6,527 nt of DNA from Thermotogaceae bacterium (GTDB taxonomy: Bacteria; Thermotogota; Thermotogae; B21-G9; HyVt-16). Shown one piece after another: positions 1 to 6,405 of this stretch. The stretch's first letter is position 1; every line of letters starts with the position of its first letter. A program made the translations under genes and the position numbers. The stretch lies in contig DQYP01000125.1 of the NCBI GenBank assembly GCA_011043375.1, forward strand, positions 1 to 6,527, read 5' to 3'. Below the pieces are notes generated by a model. The model was not told where the DNA came from. It saw nothing but the letters and a program-made list of their open reading frames with translations, and did not search any database.

Positions 1-131
1 CCCGCTCTTTGGGTAGATTTATGTGGCTGTGGGGCGATGGGGGAATGAGGTTGTGTAAGGATGAAGGATGTGAAGGCGCGGATGCGGTGTGGTGATGTGC
101 GTGAAATAGGACAACCCGGAGCTGAACAAAA
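1..131. other. G-rich, C-poor region upstream of the cas operon
   Basis: No gene can be assigned here. Positions 11-110 contain 48 G and only 6 C on the + strand, with runs GGG (11-13), GGGG (31-34) and GGGGG (39-43). All three forward frames are interrupted; an upstream gene could end at the TGA at 46-48 or at the TGA at 93-95, but neither peptide tail is recognisable. Two minus-strand frames stay open but have no ATG. No convincing archaeal BRE/TATA or bacterial -35/-10 is visible; ATTTATG at 17-23 is a weak TATA-like stretch. The operon promoter may lie here or further upstream. Confidence 0.5.
118..121 (+). promoter_or_regulatory. Ribosome-binding site of cas8
   Basis: GGAG sits 10 nt before the ATG at 132. 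It is a short match at the long end of normal spacing. It supports the chosen start because no other in-frame start close by has a better site. Confidence 0.45.
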
Positions 132-1598
132 ATGAAAATTGAACTGGAATCACAAAACGATCTTTGGATGGATAATGCAATAGTCAATTTTTGTGAATTA
201 ACATCCTCTATTGGTGCCGATGTTTCTAAAAACCCCTCTAAAATAACTATAGCTGTTCCAGACTCCGACAAATTCGCTGAAGAACTTTCACAGGAGATTT
301 TAAGAAGAACCGTTCCAAATCTGATAGTGGACGATGAGGATAAGAAAACAAAAGCGAAAAAACAGGTCAAAAAAGATCACATTTTAATTCAAGAAAACAA
401 AAAGATCGGCGGTGAAGTTTCACTCAAAGAGAAGATATATGATAAAAATGAAAGTCGGGAGATACTTGTAGATATTTTAGAGTCTCTCGAAGGCGACTCT
501 AAGAGGTGTGTGTTTTGTGGGCGTTATTTCAAGAAGAATGTGAAGAATCTTCAGCAAGCCTCCTATCCTTTTGTGACAAAAATCAAAAGTCTCAGTGGTG
601 TGCGTGGTCTCAGCGACTATTTTAAGGATTATTGCCCACTCTGTTATCTAATCGGTGTACTCGAATGGTTGGACGGCTCTATGATCTACAGGACTTTTCC
701 AGCCGATAGATCATATCTATTTTTGCCGATGATGAATGATCTGGTAGATCTCAACGAGTTTAAGCAGTATTATGTAGATTTACTTGGAACTGATAGGTAT
801 TCCAATATCAAAAATCCGCCGATGGACGGTCCTGAATATACGCCAGGAAAGTGCAGTACGCTTCTTTATTTTTATGAGAAGTTTTTTGAAAAGATCAGTG
901 GTGATGGTGATGTGTGCAGTGAATGTAGTAAATGGGGCGTCATCGAGATACCATTGAGCGGTTCTGTTAAGAATCCAAAGTTAAACACAATAAATATTCC
1001 AGACCACATTGTGGGTTTAGTTAGATCGATGGTAAAAAATGATTACGCACCCTACACTGAATTCATCAGAAACACAAATCTGCTTAAATTGGAGGGGGGC
1101 ATTGATTTCGATGAAACACGTATCTTCAGGGAAAAAATATCAGAAGCAATAATTAACGATGATTTCGGATCATTTTCAAGGCCGTTTTTGCCGAGAAAAA
1201 AGAAGAGAATCATAATGAGAAAAGAAGCATACGAGGCACTAGAAGAACTACTATGGCAATGGAGGTGCAAACCAATGGGAATCGAAAAAGATGACTTAGA
1301 CACTATAAAGAGCGTTGGTAATATCGTGGCAGCGATCACCAAGAATAATGTTGGCTTGCTGTATAAACTTGATAAAGCGAGGAACTCAAAGGAGTTCTGG
1401 TCGGTCATGCGGGAGATATCAAGAAAACTTGTTGGTAAGGATGAAACGGATATAAAATCCAAAATTAGACCAACAAGTCTTGATAGCCTTGTACAACTTG
1501 TGAAAACAAACGAAGATGATTGGAAAGAGGTGAGAGATCTATTGATCATCTACTCATCGATGTATCATTCGATAAGAAGTCTAAAACAAGGTGATTAA
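132..1598 (+). CDS. cas8: Type I-B CRISPR Cascade large subunit Cas8 (Cst1-like)
   Basis: Probable large subunit of the crRNA-guided surveillance complex, 488 residues. In this family the large subunit reads the PAM and helps dock Cas3. The sequence shows three CxxC pairs: C126/C129, C168/C171 and C262/C265. The first two bracket a region including ASYPFVTKI and lead into YCPLCYLIGVLEWLD, which resembles the CXXC-CXXC Cst1/Cas8b group. Residues about 70-100 are lysine-rich and probably a surface loop. The last 125 or so residues are predicted all-helical and look like a fused Cas11 small-subunit domain, with an internal ribosome-binding site. The gene is first in the visible operon and its stop (1596-1598) lies 1 nt before the cas7 ATG. 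The family call rests on the cysteine pattern and on the cas7-cas5-cas3 neighbours. Large subunits diverge strongly, so the subtype (Cst1 versus another Cas8a/b) is less sure than Cas8 itself. Confidence 0.82.
   Translation: MKIELESQNDLWMDNAIVNFCELTSSIGADVSKNPSKITIAVPDSDKFAEELSQEILRRTVPNLIVDDEDKKTKAKKQVKKDHILIQENKKIGGEVSLKEKIYDKNESREILVDILESLEGDSKRCVFCGRYFKKNVKNLQQASYPFVTKIKSLSGVRGLSDYFKDYCPLCYLIGVLEWLDGSMIYRTFPADRSYLFLPMMNDLVDLNEFKQYYVDLLGTDRYSNIKNPPMDGPEYTPGKCSTLLYFYEKFFEKISGDGDVCSECSKWGVIEIPLSGSVKNPKLNTINIPDHIVGLVRSMVKNDYAPYTEFIRNTNLLKLEGGIDFDETRIFREKISEAIINDDFGSFSRPFLPRKKKRIIMRKEAYEALEELLWQWRCKPMGIEKDDLDTIKSVGNIVAAITKNNVGLLYKLDKARNSKEFWSVMREISRKLVGKDETDIKSKIRPTSLDSLVQLVKTNEDDWKEVRDLLIIYSSMYHSIRSLKQGD
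1261..1267 (+). promoter_or_regulatory. Internal ribosome-binding site inside cas8
   Basis: GGAGGTG is a seven-base match to the complement of the 16S rRNA 3' end (CACCUCC). It lies inside the cas8 reading frame, over codons for W-R-C, and is followed after 7 nt by an in-frame ATG at 1275. It is a longer match than the sites in front of most annotated genes in this window, which fits independent translation of the C-terminal small-subunit domain. Confidence 0.6.
1275..1598 (+). CDS. cas11: Putative internally translated small subunit Cas11
   Basis: This reading frame is nested in the 3' end of cas8, same frame, starting at cas8 codon 382 and giving 107 residues. In type I-B, I-C and I-D systems the small subunit that lines the Cascade belly is known to be made from an internal start within the large-subunit gene. 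Three things support the same here. First, the operon has no separate recognisable cas11. Second, GGAGGTG stands 7 nt before the ATG. Third, the product is about the right length and is made of predicted amphipathic helices (for example around IKSVGNIVAAI, EFWSVMREISRKLV and DWKEVRDLLIIYSSMYHSI). An alternative upstream in-frame ATG at 1215 (cas8 residue 362, 127-residue product) has only a purine-rich stretch before it. The protein product itself is inferred, not seen. Confidence 0.6.
   Translation: MGIEKDDLDTIKSVGNIVAAITKNNVGLLYKLDKARNSKEFWSVMREISRKLVGKDETDIKSKIRPTSLDSLVQLVKTNEDDWKEVRDLLIIYSSMYHSIRSLKQGD
1588..1595 (+). promoter_or_regulatory. Ribosome-binding site of cas7, decides its start
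   Basis: AAGGTGAT lies in the last codons of cas8, 4 nt before the ATG at 1600. It matches the core of the 16S-complementary sequence GGAGGTGATC. An in-frame GTG at 1591 falls inside this site and has no site of its own, so the ATG at 1600 is preferred. Confidence 0.6.
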
Positions 1599-1599
1599 C

Positions 1600-2529
1600 A
1601 TGGATATCAGAGGAATAAATGTAGTATGGCTGTCAAAAGTAGATTTGACCAATCTGAATGCTGGTGAAGGCGAAAGCAATTATATCGATGTCAAAAAATA
1701 CCAGATTGACAGCATTGAGTATCCCTATGTCAGTGGACAGGCAATGCGTTATTATTTGAAGGAAGCGATACGCAGAAATTTAAATGATGGCGAATATATG
1801 TGTGTCCCAGACGATAAGGGAGAAACCTGCGGCAATATCGAAAAGTGCATCGGTTGCGATGTGTTTGGATTCATGCGCACGCAGAAAGCGGAAAAACGCG
1901 GAGAAGGTGGTGCCGATACAAGAGTATCCCCAGTGAAAGTATCTCCTGCTATTGGGTTATTACCATTCGATCAAAATTCCACCGTTGATTTCCTGACGAG
2001 ACGTCACAGGGGCTTGGAGTCTGGTAAACTCGAAGGGGATATCGTAAACGTTGAAATCGGAACCAATCTGTACAAAGCTGGAATATCGATTGACGTGACG
2101 CGAGTCGGCAAGGAAGAAACAATTGATCAAGAAAAAAGATCGGTTGTTCCGGAGGCACTGATAGGCGACAGCGAATCCAAAAACAGAATAATAAAAGTGT
2201 TAGGGGCTATTCGTTATCTAACCGATTATTCCAAGCAGGCGCGTTTGTTGACAGACTTCACTCCAGATATCATTGCAATATCTCTTCAAGATAGATACTC
2301 TCACCGACTACAAAAGCTATTTGAGATTTCGGATGGTAGAAAACTAAATATTGCAAGGATCAGGGAGATTATAAGCGGCGTGAAAGACAACAAAGATAAG
2401 GTATTCGTTGGTATGATCTCTGGTATCATCGAGAATGAAGACGAGGTCAGGACTGTCTTTGCTGAACTGGGGCTAACGCCTAAAGCACCGCATGAAGCAC
2501 TGAACGATGCGATACAGGAGATGTCATGA
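1600..2529 (+). CDS. cas7: Cascade backbone protein Cas7 (Cst2/DevR family)
   Basis: Cas7, 309 residues, would polymerise along the crRNA spacer to form the filament of the type I-B complex. The N-terminus reads as the RRM-like fold of the DevR/Cst2 group: MDIRGINVVWLSKVDLTNLN, then GEGESNY and YPYVSGQAMRYYLKEAIRR (41-59). A cysteine cluster follows (C68, C77, C83, C86), ending in the family-typical CDVFGFM, and probably binds zinc. A-D-T-R-V-S-P-V (105-112) and FLTRRHRG (131-138) are in the places expected for the family. Length is normal for Cst2-type Cas7. The gene starts 1 nt after cas8 and its stop overlaps the cas5 start by 4 nt (ATGA), so the three are probably translationally coupled. 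The old DevR name comes from a Myxococcus developmental regulator; a regulatory role is not implied here. Confidence 0.93.
   Translation: MDIRGINVVWLSKVDLTNLNAGEGESNYIDVKKYQIDSIEYPYVSGQAMRYYLKEAIRRNLNDGEYMCVPDDKGETCGNIEKCIGCDVFGFMRTQKAEKRGEGGADTRVSPVKVSPAIGLLPFDQNSTVDFLTRRHRGLESGKLEGDIVNVEIGTNLYKAGISIDVTRVGKEETIDQEKRSVVPEALIGDSESKNRIIKVLGAIRYLTDYSKQARLLTDFTPDIIAISLQDRYSHRLQKLFEISDGRKLNIARIREIISGVKDNKDKVFVGMISGIIENEDEVRTVFAELGLTPKAPHEALNDAIQEMS
2516..2520 (+). promoter_or_regulatory. Ribosome-binding site of cas5
   Basis: AGGAG lies in the final codons of cas7, 5 nt before the cas5 ATG at 2526. It confirms the ATGA overlap start. Confidence 0.55.
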
Positions 2530-3185
2530 TATGGGGATTGACATTTAAACTCGGTGGGCTCTATTTCAACACCTTCAGAAAACCCACCTCGACAAGTGCA
2601 ATTTTAACATATTCTGTGCCTCCGTTTACAACCATACGGGGGCTCTTGTCCAATGCACTTGGACTTCAGAGAGACGATTTCAGTTTGCAGGATAGTTTCA
2701 AGATAGGAATCAAGTCCGTGATGACCAGAGACGCAAGCCGAGAACTTGCGAAGATACTGAAGTTGAAAGGCACCGGTAAGCACTATCAAAGGTCTTTTCC
2801 ATCAGCGCCCATTTTTAAGGAGTTTTTGGTAAAACCGTCCTATGAAATTTTTCTTGTTGGCGATCAGGAAATAATTGCAGGGCTATATGAAGCAATTTCC
2901 GATCCAAAACGTCCGCTTTATCTGGGCGGTTCGGATGAACTGGTGGAGATAGAGTACAGCAAGCCAACGATGGTCCGAGAAATTACAGCATCTGAAGTTC
3001 ACAGTGCCGTGGAAGGTGTGCATCCGAATTCAATCGTGGAAAAACTGCCGTATAAATTCACTAAACGAGGTCGCGATTATTCGCTGGAGTACCTCACCGT
3101 TTCCGTCCCACAGGCTGATGCAATAGATTTATCCGATCCTGTGAAGTGTTTTGTTTTTGGGAGTGTCAATGTCGCAGCGTACTGA
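2526..3185 (+). CDS. cas5: Cascade crRNA 5'-handle protein Cas5 (type I-B)
   Basis: Cas5, 219 residues, would hold the 5' handle of the crRNA and bridge Cas7 to Cas8. The N-terminus is diagnostic: a first beta strand (WGLTFKLGGLYF), FRKP (17-20), then TYSVPPFTTIRGLLSNALGL (28-47), the Cas5 signature in which the PP-x-TT-x-x-GLL-x-A-LG stretch starts the first helix of the RRM-like fold. YLGGSDE (132-138) matches the conserved YLGxSDxL element of I-B Cas5 proteins. Cas6 appears separately downstream, so this Cas5 is probably non-catalytic, unlike Cas5d of type I-C. The start overlaps the cas7 stop (ATGA), and the last 17 nt overlap the next gene. Length is normal to slightly short for the family. 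Confidence 0.92.
   Translation: MIWGLTFKLGGLYFNTFRKPTSTSAILTYSVPPFTTIRGLLSNALGLQRDDFSLQDSFKIGIKSVMTRDASRELAKILKLKGTGKHYQRSFPSAPIFKEFLVKPSYEIFLVGDQEIIAGLYEAISDPKRPLYLGGSDELVEIEYSKPTMVREITASEVHSAVEGVHPNSIVEKLPYKFTKRGRDYSLEYLTVSVPQADAIDLSDPVKCFVFGSVNVAAY
3159..3163 (+). promoter_or_regulatory. Ribosome-binding site of the unknown gene, decides its start
   Basis: GGGAG lies 5 nt before the ATG at 3169, inside the cas5 coding end. Upstream in-frame TTG (3151) and GTG (3163) codons lack any site, so the ATG at 3169 is chosen. Confidence 0.6.
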
Positions 3186-3996
3186 AGATAATGAAATCGA
3201 TGAAATTGATCTTAGGGAGGAATTTAGTGAGATGTATCGGCCGTATGAGGACGAAGAGCCACTAAAACGTAGAGTGTGGTCAATAGAAGAGATTTTTTCG
3301 TTATTGGGGTGCTCATTGGAGGAAATAAATATTGTTGAAATAGGCGATGGTAGTTATGGGTACAGTGTAGTCTTGTGTACAAATTTAGATAAAACAATTG
3401 AGATACTATTAAAAAAGTTGGGGTATGAACAGCAGGGTTACGAAGACCTCTGGGTAAAAGAGATCACTGATACGACTCCTCCAGTCCGCGAGACTCGATT
3501 GGCAGGAGTTATGAAAGTATTGATAGAGAATTTAATAGACGAACTTGGATATAAATACAAAAGGTTGCATCAAATGTGTTTGAAAATACAAGAAGGTTTG
3601 GCACCAGATCTCACATCAAATGTTTATGATTTAAATCCTTCCTTGAGAAGAGCTTCGATTGAAGATAAGAAACCGTCTGAATTCTTGAGTGTTTTGTACA
3701 AAGGGTTTTGTGAACCGCCCAAAGGTGCTGCAATAACTACAGAACCGTGTAATAGTCTTATGGAGGATCTGAGCTGGTTTAGACATCATTTCTCAGGACA
3801 CGACTTGGAGATCCCCGGAGATCCCCAAAAACCACCGCATAAAAAAATAGAGGATGTAGAGAAACGTTTGAAAAAATATACGGAAAAAACGAGCCTTACA
3901 CAGGAAATCGATGTTATAGGCTTTAAGTACATGTTATTAAAATCAGTTGATGCTTGCCTCTCAGATATTTGTGATAAACTTGAAAGTTCCGCTTGA
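3169..3996 (+). CDS. Unrecognised protein between cas5 and cas3, possible HEPN-type RNase
   Basis: I do not recognise this 275-residue protein as a known Cas family. The N-terminus is acidic (13 Asp/Glu in the first 30 residues) and probably disordered. Residues about 37-100 alternate predicted helices and strands (helix near SIEEIFSLLG, strands near NIVEIG and YSVVLC, helix near DKTIEILLKKLG). A long helix follows at about 110-144. Residues 197-213 form a helix carrying W203-F-R-H-H-F-S-G-H211. R205-H206-X4-H211 fits the HEPN ribonuclease pattern, and FRHHF resembles HepT-like toxins. A charged helical tail ends the protein. There is no signal peptide or membrane segment. It overlaps cas5 by 17 nt and stops 9 nt before the cas3 ATG, so it is co-expressed with the effector. 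It could instead be a structural or regulatory partner of Cas3 or Cascade. A second in-frame ATG (3232, codon 22) has GGGAGG 11 nt upstream. Confidence 0.85.
   Translation: MSQRTEDNEIDEIDLREEFSEMYRPYEDEEPLKRRVWSIEEIFSLLGCSLEEINIVEIGDGSYGYSVVLCTNLDKTIEILLKKLGYEQQGYEDLWVKEITDTTPPVRETRLAGVMKVLIENLIDELGYKYKRLHQMCLKIQEGLAPDLTSNVYDLNPSLRRASIEDKKPSEFLSVLYKGFCEPPKGAAITTEPCNSLMEDLSWFRHHFSGHDLEIPGDPQKPPHKKIEDVEKRLKKYTEKTSLTQEIDVIGFKYMLLKSVDACLSDICDKLESSA
3807..3826 (+). repeat. Perfect 10-bp tandem duplication inside the unknown gene
   Basis: GGAGATCCCC occurs twice back to back (3807-3816 and 3817-3826), just after the HEPN-like motif, encoding part of E-I-P-G-D-P. Ten bases is not a multiple of three, so a recent duplication would have shifted the frame. 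The good coding character on both sides argues that it is old or coincidental. Confidence 0.6.
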
Positions 3997-4000
3997 GTGA
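3995..4000 (+). promoter_or_regulatory. Weak ribosome-binding site of cas3
   Basis: GAGTGA overlaps the stop codon of the preceding gene and lies 5 nt before the ATG at 4006. An in-frame GTG at 3997 would add three residues but has no site upstream. Coupling to translation of the preceding gene may matter more than this site. Confidence 0.35.
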
Positions 4001-4005
4001 ATACA

Positions 4006-6399
4006 ATGCTTGCCAAACTCCAGTCCAAAAACGATGAAAAGTACTTTCAGACACTCAACGGACATACTATCGATGCTTTAAAAATTTCAAAGTGTTATAT
4101 TGATAAAAATTATTCAATGATCGAAGATTTCTGCAATCACTGGGATATCGGTGTCAGTGAGTTTTTGCGGTCAGTTTTTACGGCGGTGTATCTGCACGAT
4201 GTCGGCAAACTGACCCGTGAGTTTCAGGAAAACATCGAGAGAGGAAAGCACTCACAACGATTCCCACATGCTTTTTTCGCTGTACCGATCATATCAAAGC
4301 TGGATACCAGATTTTTTTCTGATTTGCAGATCGAAACGTGCGCTGTGCTCGGGCATCATACACAATTGTATAGCCAGATGTACGAGAGTGCGGGCTCATA
4401 TCCAGAGTATTCGAGGGATGAAATTAACACATTTCTCGAAAGTGGATTGGATGCTTATACTATGTTAGGATTCGATAGATATTTTGGGTTTGATGGATTT
4501 TCTAACATATCTATCGAAAAGAAGATTAGACCTATGAGGATCAGAAAACAGATAAATCGACTTATTAAGGATACTGGCAAGTTCGAAAATGAAATGAAAT
4601 TGAAATCGATATTTTCATTGATTTTCTCCATCTTACAGTTGGGGGATGATTATAGCAGTATGAATTTCTCAGATTTTGTGGATAATTATGATGGAAGCAA
4701 AAGAATGTTTGATTCCGTGCTCGATTTACCAGATAATTTCGTTCCGATTATCGAGGTCATAGACAATCCTGTTAATGTGGTTTTGAACGAGAAAACACCT
4801 TACGAGTATCAAAACGAAATATTAAAGTCTGAACAAAAAAATATTCTCGTTTTCGCTCCTTGTGGACGCGGTAAAACCGAGGCAGCATTACTTTGGGCGC
4901 TACAAGCATTAAAAATCCAAAACAAAAATAAAATCATTTTTGCCATGCCGACGCAAGTAACCAGTAATGCAATGTATGATCGCTTCTGTGAAATTTTTGG
5001 AAACGGTGATAAAAAGCATGGTAGAAAATATGTTGGATTATTTCATGGAAAAAGCATGATCAAGTTAAAAAATGAAGAAGACGAAGAGAAAGACATTTCA
5101 GAGGTGAAAGAAGAAAGTTTTAAAGGAAATATATTTTTTAAACCGATCACAGTTACAACCATTGATCATCTGATATTATCGTTCGTACATGGATTCTCAC
5201 AGTCGGATTTTGCTCTTGGACATCTCCAGAACAGTGTGGTTGTTTTTGATGAGGTGCATTATTACGAAAAACAAACGCTGGAGCATCTGGTTACACTGTT
5301 CAATATCTTAGACCAAATGAATGTTCCGCATCTTTTGATGTCAGGAACGCTTCCAGAGTTTTTGATAGAAAAAGTCAATGAACAGGGAGAATATGGAAAA
5401 CCAGTTATCGATGATGAGGGCGTAATATTTTCACCTTTTAAATTAATAAAACATCAAGACACATTGATCGAAAAGCAGGATGGGGAGTTTATTCCAAATT
5501 CAGCAGTAATACAAAGAATAAAAGAGGGATATGAAAACAACAAACGTATATTCATTATCTGTAATACAGTGCGGCGAACACAGGCATTCTGGAGTGCATT
5601 GAAAGAATTTGAAAATGCGATTCTATACCATTCCCAGTACACGTTTGGTGACAGGATAAAAAAGGAAGAACATATCCTGAAGAATAAAATCACCAAACCA
5701 TTTATTTTGGTTGCGACCCAGACCATCGAGATCAGCCTAGATATATCCTGTGACACTATGTATAGTGAGGTTGCACCGCCTGATGCCATCGGACAGCGTG
5801 CAGGTAGATTGCATCGGGGCGGCAGAAATTACACAGAAAATGATCAGGAATTTATTCTGCATTTATTCAGAACTCAGGATATGGATACTGGACGTAACGC
5901 ACCATATGATCCAAATCTCCTTAAATTGAGTTTTTCATCGTTCGAAGAGAAACCATATACATATAATGATCTGAAAACGGTGTGTGATTCAGTATATAGA
6001 GAATATGGATACAAAATTTGCACGCCAACAAATCTGAGAAACTTCTTCAATGATTGTACTCTCTTTGGAAGGGATTGGCGGGTCATGTCGTATGATATAG
6101 ATGAATCTAAGAACATCCAGATTCGCAGCAATGAATATCAAAAAATTAGTGTGATACCACAGTCGGTTTATCGTGGAGATGATGTGAATCTTAAGGTTGA
6201 AAATGAAGTAAAGATTCCTTTGTGGCTATATAAGAAAGACGAAAACGAAAACATTGATGATGCTCGATTCTTTTACCCTCGTAATGTCGGAAAAAAGAAC
6301 TATATTATTTGCAGGATCCCCTATTCATTTGAACTGGGATTTGATTATGATGCGTTTTTCAAAGGCAATCCAGAACTTTTTGACGATAGTCTAATCTGA
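4006..6399 (+). CDS. cas3: CRISPR helicase-nuclease Cas3 (HD + DExH)
   Basis: Cas3, 797 residues, is the effector that Cascade recruits to nick the displaced strand and then unwind and degrade DNA using ATP. The N-terminal HD nuclease has H20, H64-D65-V-G-K68, H88, H117-H118 and the acidic G-D-D-Y-S-S (213-218), so all metal-binding positions look present. The superfamily 2 helicase follows: motif I A-P-C-G-R-G-K-T (284-291), motif Ia FAMPTQVTSNAMYDRF, Ib TVTTIDHL, motif II D-E-V-H (415-418), motif III S-G-T-L-P (446-450), motif V ATQTIEISLD (570-579) and motif VI Q-R-A-G-R (597-601). A C-terminal accessory domain covers about 640-797. Length is normal for a fused Cas3. Motif III has Gly where Ala is usual (SAT). 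The start is 9 nt after the preceding gene and the stop is 6 nt before the next. Everything visible suggests an active enzyme. Confidence 0.97.
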   Translation: MLAKLQSKNDEKYFQTLNGHTIDALKISKCYIDKNYSMIEDFCNHWDIGVSEFLRSVFTAVYLHDVGKLTREFQENIERGKHSQRFPHAFFAVPIISKLDTRFFSDLQIETCAVLGHHTQLYSQMYESAGSYPEYSRDEINTFLESGLDAYTMLGFDRYFGFDGFSNISIEKKIRPMRIRKQINRLIKDTGKFENEMKLKSIFSLIFSILQLGDDYSSMNFSDFVDNYDGSKRMFDSVLDLPDNFVPIIEVIDNPVNVVLNEKTPYEYQNEILKSEQKNILVFAPCGRGKTEAALLWALQALKIQNKNKIIFAMPTQVTSNAMYDRFCEIFGNGDKKHGRKYVGLFHGKSMIKLKNEEDEEKDISEVKEESFKGNIFFKPITVTTIDHLILSFVHGFSQSDFALGHLQNSVVVFDEVHYYEKQTLEHLVTLFNILDQMNVPHLLMSGTLPEFLIEKVNEQGEYGKPVIDDEGVIFSPFKLIKHQDTLIEKQDGEFIPNSAVIQRIKEGYENNKRIFIICNTVRRTQAFWSALKEFENAILYHSQYTFGDRIKKEEHILKNKITKPFILVATQTIEISLDISCDTMYSEVAPPDAIGQRAGRLHRGGRNYTENDQEFILHLFRTQDMDTGRNAPYDPNLLKLSFSSFEEKPYTYNDLKTVCDSVYREYGYKICTPTNLRNFFNDCTLFGRDWRVMSYDIDESKNIQIRSNEYQKISVIPQSVYRGDDVNLKVENEVKIPLWLYKKDENENIDDARFFYPRNVGKKNYIICRIPYSFELGFDYDAFFKGNPELFDDSLI

Positions 6400-6405
6400 T
6401 AAACC

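Noticed and set aside
1527..1533. GAGGTGA, another strong 16S-complementary stretch near the end of cas8
   Set aside because: No ATG lies at a usable distance; only a TTG codon follows. Treated as chance, and as a caution about the internal Cas11 site.
1052..1549. Long open frame on the minus strand inside cas8 (165 codons)
   Set aside because: It is antisense to the conserved helical end of Cas8, and its serine/leucine/phenylalanine-rich peptide is typical of a shadow frame. No ribosome-binding site or neighbour supports it.
3169..3996. The unknown gene as the missing small subunit Cas11
   Set aside because: At 275 residues, with an acidic N-terminus and an alpha/beta region, it is much larger than a Cas11. 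The C-terminal end of Cas8 is the better candidate.
4217..4468. Out-of-frame + strand open frame inside the cas3 HD region (83 codons)
   Set aside because: It overlaps the conserved HD nuclease, which is clearly read in another frame. No ribosome-binding site was seen.
5454..6131. Minus-strand open frames inside cas3 (5454-5789 and 5874-6131)
   Set aside because: They are antisense to helicase motifs IV-VI and the C-terminal domain of Cas3, with peptides of no recognisable family.
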